Shown here: piece after piece, positions 16,299 to 26,072 of the stretch
Position numbering within the stretch: the first letter of the stretch is position 1
How the letters are laid out: every line of letters starts with the position of its first letter
Origin: Leekyejoonella antrihumi
Lineage (GTDB): Bacteria > Actinomycetota > Actinomycetes > Actinomycetales > Dermatophilaceae
Direction: 5' to 3'
Assembly (NCBI RefSeq): GCF_007845645.1
Contig: NZ_VCQV01000009.1
Location: forward strand, 62,001 to 126,000
DNA: 64,000 nucleotides
The notes under the pieces: model-generated
Database searches by the model: none
Seen by the model: only the letters and a program-made list of their open reading frames with translations
Told to the model about the DNA's origin: nothing
Made by a program: the position numbers and the translations under genes

Positions 16299-17392
16299 CA
16301 GCCTGGTTCTCCTTCCAGTGCAGCCTGGGTGGTCCGCTGAAGCGCGGCCCTCAATGTCGCGTTGCGGAAGTCGGAGCTGACGAACTCGTATATGCCTGTC
16401 GTCGACGCGTATTCGTGGCCCATCTGGTCTTGCACGAAAGTCGGATCCCATCCGTCCTCGATCAGGTGCGTGGCATACGAGCGGCGCAGCGAGTGCAGGT
16501 CCAGCCCGTCCGGGAAGCCCAGGTCAACGATGTAGCGCCGCAACCGGCGGATCAGCGTCGGCTCGCCGACCAGGCCGCCTCGCTCGCTGGGGAACAGGTC
16601 GAGGGTGCCTGGCTCGCCGCGGCCGTTGGCGACCCAGTCCTGGATGACGCCGGGCGTCCAGGAGAAGACCGTCAGCACACTGCGCGGTTTGTGCGGGGAG
16701 CCGCGCCTCGCCTTGCCGTACCGCACCTTGCACACCCCGAAGGCGCCGAACTGTCGAGCATGCGGGTTGGTCGCGAAGTCCACGGTCTGTAGATGGCGCA
16801 GCTCGTTGAACCGCAGCCCGTAGGAATAGGCGACCTTGAGCATGGTGGCGTCCCGGTAGGCCTGCTGCCAGCCCTTACGGCCAGAGGAGGCGACTCGGGC
16901 GACCTCGTCATCGGCATGGTCGAACAGGGTCTGCAACTCCTGCTTGCTGTACGGACGGCGACGGGGACGGCCCTCGTTGTCCTGCACATGAGCGGCGGTG
17001 TTCCACTCGAAGAACACTTGCGCCGGGTGCGTCCCGAACTGTCGCTCGCACACCCGATCCCAGCCATAGTCCGGGTTGGCGACATACGAGGTGAAGGCAC
17101 GCAGCGCCGCCTGCTGGCCACGCAGCGTGGCATGACTCAGATGCTTGACCGAGCGCAGGTCGCCGAAATACTCCTCGACGTGCACCGGTGTCCAGTTCCA
17201 CGGGAACTCGCCGGTGTGGTCGATGAACCGGTGCACGTACCTCGTGCGCTGGTCGATCGTGGCGAACTGCAGATTCCGGCACAGCTGCTGATTACGCCAC
17301 CCAGCGAGCATCTCCTCGACGATCTGCTGCTCCGGATGCAGCAACGGGACCGCACCAACCAGACGGACCCGACCAGCCTCATCAACCGCCAC
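16298..17392 (-). CDS. Tyrosine recombinase / site-specific integrase
   Basis: A 364-aa tyrosine recombinase, first gene of the trio. An N-terminal SAM-like core-binding domain spans about residues 25-125. The catalytic domain follows with all expected residues: Arg194 in YGLRFNEL, Lys227 in RYGKAR, His300-x-x-Arg303 in HSLRRSYATHL, His326 in MGHEYAS and nucleophile Tyr335 in GIYEF. It should cleave and rejoin DNA at specific sites via a 3'-phosphotyrosine. The GTG start is supported by AGGAGG seven bases upstream. The operator-like GATGAA-N7-TTCATC lies 29-47 bp before the start. Confidence 0.9.
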   Translation of the reverse strand: MAVDEAGRVRLVGAVPLLHPEQQIVEEMLAGWRNQQLCRNLQFATIDQRTRYVHRFIDHTGEFPWNWTPVHVEEYFGDLRSVKHLSHATLRGQQAALRAFTSYVANPDYGWDRVCERQFGTHPAQVFFEWNTAAHVQDNEGRPRRRPYSKQELQTLFDHADDEVARVASSGRKGWQQAYRDATMLKVAYSYGLRFNELRHLQTVDFATNPHARQFGAFGVCKVRYGKARRGSPHKPRSVLTVFSWTPGVIQDWVANGRGEPGTLDLFPSERGGLVGEPTLIRRLRRYIVDLGFPDGLDLHSLRRSYATHLIEDGWDPTFVQDQMGHEYASTTGIYEFVSSDFRNATLRAALQRTTQAALEGEPG

Positions 17393-17420
17393 CCGCAGCC
17401 TCCTCAGAAGCGTCTCACCC

Positions 17421-17439
17421 GATGAACTAATGATTCATC
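17421..17439. promoter_or_regulatory. Operator-like palindrome upstream of the integrase, site 1
   Basis: GATGAA-N7-TTCATC, 29 bp before the integrase GTG, where a repressor would cover the promoter. It contains ATGATTCATC (17430-17439), which recurs at 17607-17616. The likely ligand is the XRE protein encoded second in the operon. Confidence 0.55.
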
Positions 17440-17606
17440 CGACGCATCATCTTGGCAAACATGCTGGTCAGCGTGTCGCGACATCCACGCGCATCCGGGC
17501 CACGACGTCAACTCAAGTCCACGCCAACGACACGTCGACGCAGGCATATCTGCAGGTCACAGGCCTACGCAACCACGAATCCAGACGAATCGTCTCGAAC
17601 CAGAGG

Positions 17607-17623
17607 ATGATTCATCAGATGAA
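17607..17623. promoter_or_regulatory. Operator-like palindrome upstream of the integrase, site 2
   Basis: ATGATTCATC (17607-17616) overlaps the perfect palindrome TTCATC-A-GATGAA (17611-17623). It uses the same half-sites as site 1 in the opposite order, 180 bp upstream, giving two sites bracketing an otherwise empty leader. Confidence 0.5.
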
Positions 17624-17644
17624 ATACGCAGAGGTTTACTTGAC

Positions 17645-17658
17645 ATAATGTAGATTAT
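17645..17658. other. AT-rich palindrome, possible recombinase core site
   Basis: ATAAT-gtag-ATTAT, a perfect 5-bp-arm palindrome with a 4-bp centre, in an AT-rich stretch between the trio and the end of the GNAT gene. Its size fits a tyrosine-recombinase core site, but no second copy was found at the other end of the trio, so this is speculative. Confidence 0.25.
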
Positions 17659-17678
17659 CGGCGATTCAGGGAACTGGG

Positions 17679-18614
17679 CTACGAGGGCTCGAAACCGGCG
17701 TTCCAATGCGGAGGCATCCCGCACTGCGGTTGAGTCGAAGGCGCCACGTACCAGGTGGCCGTGGACATCGGCCTGAACCCAACACTCTTGTATACAGCGC
17801 CCGCTGCCTCGGAGCCGAACGAGACCTTCACCCGTTCGGCACCACGTGCCGTGAGGCGCTCGACTCCTTCGCGCAGCATCGTTCCGGCGAGACCTTTACG
17901 TTGAAACTCGTCCTCGACCCGGACCGGCTCGACAAGCCCCACCTTCGTCGTGGGGTCGAACCAGTACAGCGAGTAGCCGACGATCCGTCCGTCCACGGCC
18001 TCGACAGCCAGGTCCAGCGCCGGGTCATAGAGCGAACATTCGTCCAGGCGCTGCGCCACCCCGTCACCGTTGCGATCGCGCATGGGATGCGGAGCGTCCG
18101 GCCGCTGGCTGCGATCGACGACCACGAAGCCCTCAGGGGGCGCCGTCCGGGGCGGCCTGTCGGCCGCTTCCATCCAGGCGGTGCTGTCGTGCTCGCCGGT
18201 AGCAAAACCGGCCTGCTGTGCCAGCGCGGAGCAGACTTGATCGTCATCGCGCACCGGTATCTCGAACCCGCCGGACGAATGCTTCGCAGCTTGCCCGACG
18301 GCCCGGCGCCACACCCGCTCGAGCTCGGGGCCGCGGGCTCCCGGAACGACCACCGGGTCGCATTGCCAGGGGCCCTCGCCCCAGCTCGTCAGCAGGATGC
18401 CGGCAACGGGCCCCTGGTCGTCGACCCAGAAGATCTTCTCGACCTCGTCAGACCGTCGCGGCCTCCGCGACCACCACTGCACGTCGGCGGCTTCCCAGAG
18501 GCCGGCTGTCGGGTCGGCTCGACGTGCGCGTTGCAGAAGTTCCGTCGCCAACACCTGTGTCTGATGCCCCGTTGCGCTGATCTCCCGCACTGAACCGTCG
18601 CGCCTCTCGTCCAT
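17679..18614 (-). CDS. Tandem-domain GNAT N-acetyltransferase
   Basis: A 311-aa protein. The C-terminal half is a clear GNAT fold, with the acetyl-CoA-binding stretch VEPVRVEDEFQRKGLAGTML (Q/RxxGxG/A-type) near residue 240, then AAGAVYKSVGFRP. The N-terminal half (to ~150) resembles a second, degenerate GNAT domain. GNAT enzymes acetylate amines of small molecules or proteins, and the substrate here is unknown. ATG 18614 is used; a TTG lies four codons upstream. It is divergent from the DUF3817 gene and borders the integrase trio. Confidence 0.8.
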   Translation of the reverse strand: MDERRDGSVREISATGHQTQVLATELLQRARRADPTAGLWEAADVQWWSRRPRRSDEVEKIFWVDDQGPVAGILLTSWGEGPWQCDPVVVPGARGPELERVWRRAVGQAAKHSSGGFEIPVRDDDQVCSALAQQAGFATGEHDSTAWMEAADRPPRTAPPEGFVVVDRSQRPDAPHPMRDRNGDGVAQRLDECSLYDPALDLAVEAVDGRIVGYSLYWFDPTTKVGLVEPVRVEDEFQRKGLAGTMLREGVERLTARGAERVKVSFGSEAAGAVYKSVGFRPMSTATWYVAPSTQPQCGMPPHWNAGFEPS

Positions 18615-18714
18615 GGTTGTACCCAATCACGCCAGGGATGCAGCCCTCCACTGAATTTACCTGGCCCGGCCCCCGTCAGCCCAGGATTCGGCGCACGGAC
18701 GGCGTCCGGGTTAT

Positions 18715-18759
18715 GGTGCTCCTGTGTCTACGACATTTTGTCGTAGACACAGGAGCACC
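18715..18759. promoter_or_regulatory. 45-bp perfect palindrome upstream of the DUF3817 gene
   Basis: Two perfect 21-bp arms (18715-18735 and 18739-18759) with a 3-nt TTT centre. The core reads CTACGACA-TTT-TGTCGTAG, similar to MecI/BlaI-type operators (CTAC...GTAG). It lies 46 bp before the DUF3817 GTG and 100 bp from the GNAT start. It could be an operator for a large dimeric repressor or a strong hairpin; no T-run follows that would make it a classic terminator. Confidence 0.7.
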
Positions 18760-18805
18760 GATCGCCCACGACCGCGACGACGCGAACCCAACAGGACTGG
18801 TCAAA

Positions 18806-19147
18806 GTGAAACTCGATCCCCGCAACGTATTCCGCACCATCGCGTTTGCCGAGGCGGTGTCCTGGGCGTGCCTGCTGATCGCCATGTACATCAAGTACGG
18901 GCCGGCCGACAACCCGACTGGCGTGAAGATCTTCGGGATGATCCACGGGATCCTCTTCCTCAGCTACCTGGCCACCGTGCTGTTCGTCCGTGATCGATTC
19001 CGGTGGAGCGCCAAGACACTCGTGCTGGCCGCCTTATCCGCCATCCCACCCTTTTGCACAGCCGTCTTCGAGGTCCTCGCCGACCGACGGGGACTGCTGA
19101 CCGAGTCCCCCACGCCATCGCCGGAATACGCATCAGTCGACCGCTAG
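18806..19147 (+). CDS. DUF3817 membrane protein
   Basis: A 113-aa integral membrane protein with three hydrophobic segments (AFAEAVSWACLLIAMYIKY, MIHGILFLSYLATVLFV and AKTLVLAALSAIPPFCTAVFE). The order FRTIAFAEAVSW ... HGILFLSYLATV is typical of DUF3817, a family of unknown function common in actinobacteria. The GTG at 18806 is chosen because MKLDPRNVFR matches family starts; the frame is open upstream through the large palindrome, but that part is not protein-like. Confidence 0.85.
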   Translation: MKLDPRNVFRTIAFAEAVSWACLLIAMYIKYGPADNPTGVKIFGMIHGILFLSYLATVLFVRDRFRWSAKTLVLAALSAIPPFCTAVFEVLADRRGLLTESPTPSPEYASVDR

Positions 19148-19641
19148 TCCCGCATCAGCTGGCGGATGAATCGCGTTGAGCGATCACGCAGCTCGGCGAC
19201 TCGCAGGTTGATCCAGAACTGACGCTCCGCATCGTCCGTACTGTTCATCTCGGTGATCTTCGGGGCTCGGCGCGCATTGGCGGAGCATCGAAAGTCCGAG
19301 CAGATCACCGTGCCGATGGTGTTCCCCTGCCGACCCGACGCACCGGCCCGGGGTGCGACGTAGAAGGTCGCGGAGTCGCCTTCGTGGACATCCTGGCACC
19401 AGGCGCAGAGGATGCGGCGCCGGGACGTCGACTCGGGCTTGCGAAGCAGCACGCACACGAGCTCGTCGTCGATCTCCATGGCAACGTAGGCGAGCAGCGG
19501 CCGCCGCGCATCAGGCCAGCCGAAGTAATCGAGACTCGACCAGTCCGGAGCGGACAGGTCGGGAAGCTCTGCCCGCTTCGTCTGACCGCGGGTGGCGTTG
19601 ATGAAGGAGTCACGAATCATGTTTTCCGACAGTGGTATCAC
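19144..19641 (-). CDS. FBP (EF-G-binding) zinc-finger protein
   Basis: A 165-aa protein of the FBP family, related to the C-terminal treble-clef domain of fusidic-acid-resistance proteins that bind EF-G and rescue stalled translation. The family opening IPLSENMIRDSFINATRGQ is followed by LDYFGWPDAR. Zinc ligands are seen in CAWCQDVHEG and CSDFRCSANA. The GTG at 19641 is chosen to include the conserved PLSE start; an ATG at 19620 would truncate it. It is convergent with the DUF3817 gene, overlapping by four bases. Actual fusidic acid resistance is not implied. Confidence 0.85.
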   Translation of the reverse strand: MIPLSENMIRDSFINATRGQTKRAELPDLSAPDWSSLDYFGWPDARRPLLAYVAMEIDDELVCVLLRKPESTSRRRILCAWCQDVHEGDSATFYVAPRAGASGRQGNTIGTVICSDFRCSANARRAPKITEMNSTDDAERQFWINLRVAELRDRSTRFIRQLMRD

Positions 19642-19806
19642 AGCGTTCCAATCAGGTTGAGGTACAGCTCGCAGACCCGAACGCGCGTCTCGTCGACGTC
19701 GATGACCGTTCAGGTGGCGCAGCGGGCAGGAGGGCATGCGTAGCCCGCGAAGTCGGCCCAACGGGCCGCCCCACATTCCGCGATGCCCTGATGCATGCGC
19801 TGCTCC

Positions 19807-20591
19807 TCACCTGACAGGTTGACCATCCGATACTACGACGAATGCGCCATCGACGAGCACCGGGACCGTTTGTGATGCGTTCAGCTCGGCCGCGACATCC
19901 ACGTCGGACCTGAACCCACGGGCGCAGAGCTCGCGGCCCCCAGCACAGTCCCTCAGCCACTCCCGCAGTCTCCCCCGGCCCGATTCGAAGAGCCCAACAG
20001 CGGCCAGGGCCTCGGGACTCATGCGATCGCCGTGGCCACCGGAAACCAGGGCGGAGAGGATCGCGCCGGCGCCCAGCTGGTCCTCGAGCGCCGGACGTAG
20101 CGAGCCGTCACCTCCCCATCGCTCCCCCGCGGCAATGAGCGCGACCGAGCGATCACGGCCGAGCTGAGGCGCCAGCCAGTGCGCCACGGCATCGGCGTTC
20201 CGCAGACTGCCGATGACCACGCGGGCACCGTCGTGCTGCAGCACGACGGCGATCGTTGAGCCGTTTGGCGACGGAAGCACCAGGCGATCAGGCATGGGGG
20301 CAAGGGACAGCAGACCCGACGGCGACAACGATGGCGTCCTCGCACCACCCGCAACCACCGACTCGAGCCGGCCGACAGCAAGCACCGCGCCGTGCTCGTC
20401 AGCGAACGCCTGCGCTCTGCCGTCGTGCCAGCGGAAGGGATAGACCCGTGTCCCGCGCTCGACCGCAATGCACACGGTCGTGGAGAAGCTCAGGACATCC
20501 ACCACCACGGCCACCTCGGCCCGGACTGCTTGTGCGCCGATGGGGCCCCAATCGAGACGCAGCTGGTAGTCGCCCTGCCCGAATGGATCGG

Positions 20592-20595
<4 letters not shown>
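19807..20595 (-). CDS. 2-phosphosulfolactate phosphatase (ComB) family protein
   Basis: A 262-aa ComB-family Mg-dependent phosphatase, named for the coenzyme M pathway enzyme that dephosphorylates 2-phosphosulfolactate. Family stretches are visible: VVVDVLSFSTTVCIAVERG near residue 32, LPSPNGSTIA near 107, IGSLRNADAVAHWL near 127 and IAAGERW near 153. Actinobacteria do not make coenzyme M, so the substrate must differ. Its GTG overlaps the TGA of the UvrA-like gene (GTGA), which implies coupled translation and a shared physiological role. Confidence 0.85.
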
Positions 20596-23000
<2,405 letters not shown>

Positions 23001-23034
23001 GTGCGCTCCAGGTAGTCGGCGGACTCGGTTGTCG

Positions 23035-23072
23035 CAGTCTTTCAGTCGTCGGGCAGTCTTTCAGTCGTCGGG
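23035..23072. repeat. 19-bp tandem duplication
   Basis: CAGTCTTTCAGTCGTCGGG occurs twice head to tail (23035-23053 and 23054-23072). The stop codon of the small DUF1059-like gene lies in the second copy, so the 3' end of that gene was duplicated into the spacer before the UvrA-like gene. Confidence 0.8.
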
Positions 23073-23297
23073 CAGCGACGCGAAGTCGCGCTTGACCGAG
23101 CGGTACCACCCCATCCCGGCCAGGGGATTCTTCCACCGGCCCTGCATCGACTTCAGCGCATTCCGATGTGTCTCGTCGCCGCTTGCGACCATATCCTTCA
23201 GATGTTGGTCCTGCGCCTTGATGACATCGTTGGCACTCTTTCCCTGCAGCCTCAGATCGCAGGGGCCACCGAGCTGTTCACACGTCATCGTCTTCAT
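23061..23297 (-). CDS. Small DUF1059-like protein
   Basis: A 78-aa protein beginning MKTMTCEQLGGPCDL, which matches the Cys-containing opening of DUF1059 proteins (MTCxQLGG.CD). It continues as a helical, charged stretch (ANDVIKAQDQHLKDMV) and ends GMGWYRSVKRDFASLPDD. The function is unknown. It lies between the VOC and UvrA-like genes on the same strand, with gaps of 35 and 60 bp, so the AraC-VOC-DUF1059-UvrA-ComB stretch may be one transcription unit. Confidence 0.7.
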   Translation of the reverse strand: MKTMTCEQLGGPCDLRLQGKSANDVIKAQDQHLKDMVASGDETHRNALKSMQGRWKNPLAGMGWYRSVKRDFASLPDD

Positions 23298-23332
23298 CTC
23301 ATATCACTTCCTGTCGTCGTGTCGTCGTAATT

Positions 23333-23743
23333 TCAGTCCACCTGCCGAATGCGGATCAGGTTGCCGGCCGGATCACGGAAGGCACAGTCGCGCATGCCGT
23401 ATGGCTGGTCGGTCGGCTCCTGCACGACCTCCGCGTCGCTGGCCTGCACCTTCTCGAACGTTCCGTCAAGATCCTTAGTTGCCAGGAGGATCCAGCCAAA
23501 CGTGCCCTTGGCCATCATCTCCATGATCATTCGACGCTCGTCGTCCGTGATGCCGGGATCCATGGCGGGCGGTGCCAGCAGGATGGACATGTCGGGCTGG
23601 CCTACGGGCCCGACGGTGATCCAGCGCATCTTGTCCCTGCCGACGTCGCTTCGGACCTCGAATCCGAGGATGTCCCGGTAGAAGATCAACGATGCGTCGG
23701 GGTCGTCATGGGGAAGGGCGGTCGTGTGAATGGTGATGTCCAT
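23333..23743 (-). CDS. VOC family (glyoxalase-like) protein
   Basis: About 136 aa, a single VOC domain: ALPHDDPDASLIFYRDILGF near the start, RWITVGPVGQPDMSILLAPP in the middle, and GMRDCAFRDPAGNLIRIRQ at the end, with the usual terminal metal-binding pattern. Such proteins are lyases, dioxygenases or drug binders. ATG 23743 is used; a GTG lies three codons upstream. An AraC regulator ends 11 bp upstream on the same strand, which suggests the two are co-transcribed. Confidence 0.87.
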   Translation of the reverse strand: MDITIHTTALPHDDPDASLIFYRDILGFEVRSDVGRDKMRWITVGPVGQPDMSILLAPPAMDPGITDDERRMIMEMMAKGTFGWILLATKDLDGTFEKVQASDAEVVQEPTDQPYGMRDCAFRDPAGNLIRIRQVD

Positions 23744-23753
23744 GACCGTCACG

Positions 23754-24191
23754 CTAGTCGTGCCGCAGGACCGGCGCTTCTTGATTCCTGATCGGTCTGG
23801 TGACCTGCTTCTCCACGCATGGCGGCACGCCGTCCGGCGCCTGTGCCGCCTCGCGCCGATAGGAGCTGGGCGGCATACCGACCAGCTCGGTGAAGCGGGT
23901 GCTGAAGGTGCCCAAGGATGAGGACCCGACGGCGAAGCACACCTCGGTCACGCTCAGCTCGCCGCGGCGGAGCAGCGCCATCGCCCGCTCGATACGCCGG
24001 GTCATCAGGTAGGCGTAGGGCGACTCACCATAGGCGGCCCGGAACTGTCGACTCAGGTGCCCTGCCGACAGGTGCACTCCCCTGGCGAGCTCCTCGACAT
24101 CCAGCGGCTGCGCGTATTCCCGGTCGATCCGGTCTCGGACTCGCCGCAGCCGCGCAAGATCGGCGAGGCGCTGAGAGGAGGACGATCCCAT
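23754..24191 (-). CDS. AraC-type transcriptional regulator
   Basis: A 145-aa regulator made essentially of the AraC/XylS DNA-binding domain: two helix-turn-helix units, LDVEELARGVHLSAGHLSRQ and LSVTEVCFAVGSSSLGTFST, with the consensus FTELVGMPPSSYRR. No separate sensor domain is present. The ATG at 24191 comes two bases after the stop of the cyclase gene, so translation is coupled. A C-terminal tail of about 35 residues is unrelated to the family. It probably regulates the adjacent VOC or cyclase genes. Confidence 0.87.
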   Translation of the reverse strand: MGSSSSQRLADLARLRRVRDRIDREYAQPLDVEELARGVHLSAGHLSRQFRAAYGESPYAYLMTRRIERAMALLRRGELSVTEVCFAVGSSSLGTFSTRFTELVGMPPSSYRREAAQAPDGVPPCVEKQVTRPIRNQEAPVLRHD

Positions 24192-24193
24192 GG

Positions 24194-24844
24194 TCACGGG
24201 ACAGCAGCGAACGCGCGCACTGAGAAGGTCGCCAGGCCACGGATGGCCGGCGGTACGGCGGTGAACGATGCACCTGTTCTCGGCAGGCGATGCAGCTCGC
24301 AGAGGTGTTCGACGACCGGGATTTGCGCGGCAAGCAGAGTGGTGTGTGCGGGCCGTTCTCCACCTGTCGTGTCGTCGATGTTGACCGAATCGATCCCGAC
24401 AAGAACAGCCCCGCCGTCGACCAGGGCGGCGGCACCGGGCCCGGTCAAATGCGGGTGGACACTGTCGCCGTACCGGGCAGTGCCCCAATGACCATCCCAG
24501 CCCGTGCGCAGCAGGACCGCAGCGCCGCGCACGGCCGTTGTGTCGAGGTCGTCCGGTCCGATCGGACCGGTCCCGACGTCCAGCACCACCGCTGGAAGGT
24601 TCGCGCAGCGTTCTAAGGGCAACGCGGACAGATCGTGCCCGTCGCGGTAGCGGTGAGCGGGCGTGTCCAGGTACGTACCGGTGTTGCCGACCATGTCGAT
24701 GCGGCCGATCGCGAACTCGGTCCCTTCCGCATACACGGTCGTTGACTGCTCGAAGCTGAGATGATCTTCGATCATCGGCCCAGGTAGGCCGGGGTAGGTG
24801 ATCATCCCATCTTCGATCACGTGGCTGAGGTCGACGAGGCGCAT
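24194..24844 (-). CDS. Cyclase family protein (kynurenine formamidase-like)
   Basis: A 216-aa metal-dependent hydrolase of the cyclase family, which includes KynB arylformamidases. It opens MRLVDLSHVIEDGMITYPGL. The metal-binding motif appears as NTGTYLDTPAHRYRDGHDL near residue 50, where GTYLDTPAH corresponds to the usual GTHxDxPxH, with the first His replaced by Tyr. Later, HTTLLAAQIPVVEHL matches the family end. The missing first His makes the exact activity uncertain. ATG 24844 is used because it gives the standard start. Confidence 0.8.
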   Translation of the reverse strand: MRLVDLSHVIEDGMITYPGLPGPMIEDHLSFEQSTTVYAEGTEFAIGRIDMVGNTGTYLDTPAHRYRDGHDLSALPLERCANLPAVVLDVGTGPIGPDDLDTTAVRGAAVLLRTGWDGHWGTARYGDSVHPHLTGPGAAALVDGGAVLVGIDSVNIDDTTGGERPAHTTLLAAQIPVVEHLCELHRLPRTGASFTAVPPAIRGLATFSVRAFAAVP

Positions 24845-25251
24845 GTCCAGATCATTCCGCACTCTGTCTGCTGGGCTCCGGTCGGGCAAGGCACTAAACA
24901 GTCGACCAGACCTTGCACCTCGAGACCTCGCCTGACTCCGGCCGTCGAGATCGCAATTTTGGACTCTACCCGTCAACGAGATCGCAATTCTCTGCCCTTC
25001 CACCCTGTTTTAAGGCGAAGAACTGCGATCTCGACGACACGCGCGCCAGTCGCGGCCGCCGCGACGGGGTCTCAGCTGCGGTCCACGGTTCCGCCGACCA
25101 GAACCGCGGGAGGCAGTGGCGGCCGTCATGCCATCAGCCATCCGTTTCTCGCAAACCAGTGGCGTTAACCACGCGGCAAGAAGACCTCCGTCCGATCGAG
25201 CCAGCCAAACGGCCGGGTCGTCCTCGGGCAATCTGGGGCATGATTGGGTGC
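24845..25251. other. 407-bp intergenic region between cyclase and peptidase E
   Basis: Divergent promoter region. It holds the repeated CGAGATCGCAATT motif (24946-25033). No reading frame in it resembles a protein family, although one long plus-strand frame runs through into the peptidase E gene. Confidence 0.5.
24946..25033. repeat. Repeated 13-bp motif in direct and inverted orientation
   Basis: CGAGATCGCAATT occurs at 24946-24958 and 24977-24989, and in inverted form with one mismatch at 25021-25033 (AACTGCGATCTCG). The second and third copies could pair as a stem with a 31-nt loop. This resembles short intergenic palindromic repeats and is not part of any gene. Confidence 0.6.
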
Positions 25252-25887
25252 GTGCGGCTTTACCTGTCCTCCTACCAGTTGGGGAACCATCCGGAGTTGT
25301 TCTCCGCACTCGTGCGCGGAGAGAGACGCGGCTGGGTCGTGATGAACGCGCTGGACGGTCTCGACAATGCCCGCCGCATCGCGGACACGCAAACACAGAT
25401 CGACAATCTTGCATCGATCGGCCTCATCGCCGAGAATCTCGACCTGCGCGATCTCACCCCCTCTGAGATCCGGGACGTATTCGGGCAGCCCGACTTCGTC
25501 TGGGTCAGGGGCGGCAACGTGTTCACCCTGCGCATGGCGATGGCGCGCTCGGGTCTCGATGACGTCATTGTCGAAGGGCTCGCCACTGATGACTTCGTGT
25601 ACGCCGGATTCAGTGCCGGTCCGTGCGTTTTGGCGCCCAGCCTGGCCGGGTTGGAACTGTGCGATTCCCCCAGCGACTGCCGCGCCGTGTACGGCGACGT
25701 CCGCTTCGACGGCCTGGCAGTTCTCGATCGGCCGGTGGTGCCCCACCTCTGTTCCCCTGCCCATCCGGAGACCGAGATCCTGGCTACCGTCGCGGCACGT
25801 TACGAAACCGAGCGGCGCCCGTTCTGGGCTCTGCGGGATGGACAGGCACTCATCGTCGACGGATCAACTTCACGCATTCGAAGCTGA
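25252..25887 (+). CDS. Peptidase E-like protein (family S51)
   Basis: About 211 aa, a class-I glutamine-amidotransferase-like serine peptidase related to aspartyl dipeptidase PepE. The nucleophile elbow is YAGFSAGPCVLAP near residue 122, with Ser in FSAG. Upstream, FVWVRGGNVFTLRMAM matches the conserved GGN.F stretch. The C-terminal VVPHLCSPAHPE probably carries the catalytic His. GTG 25252 gives the usual RLYLSSYQLGNHPE start; ATG 25240 would add four residues. The substrate is presumed to be Asp-X dipeptides or related compounds. Confidence 0.85.
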   Translation: MRLYLSSYQLGNHPELFSALVRGERRGWVVMNALDGLDNARRIADTQTQIDNLASIGLIAENLDLRDLTPSEIRDVFGQPDFVWVRGGNVFTLRMAMARSGLDDVIVEGLATDDFVYAGFSAGPCVLAPSLAGLELCDSPSDCRAVYGDVRFDGLAVLDRPVVPHLCSPAHPETEILATVAARYETERRPFWALRDGQALIVDGSTSRIRS

Positions 25888-26072
25888 TCACGCACCTCTC
25901 GGGCAGGTCCGCAGACCGACATCCACGGCTAAAGCCTTGTAAATGAGTCGCATTCTCCGCGAACCATCTCTACGCCCGAGACTTCCTGCGTCGTTTCCGA
26001 TCTGTGAGGTTGACATGCGAGCAACAACTTCCGCCCTCACTGCACCTCAGCGACTCCTGGATCGGAAGACGA

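Noticed and set aside
17600-17640. T-loop-like GGTTCGAGA on the minus strand, considered as tRNA
   Set aside because: No cloverleaf could be folded around it by eye.
24946-25033. Repeats considered as a CRISPR array
   Set aside because: Only three copies of 13 bp, one of them inverted, with uneven spacing and no cas genes.
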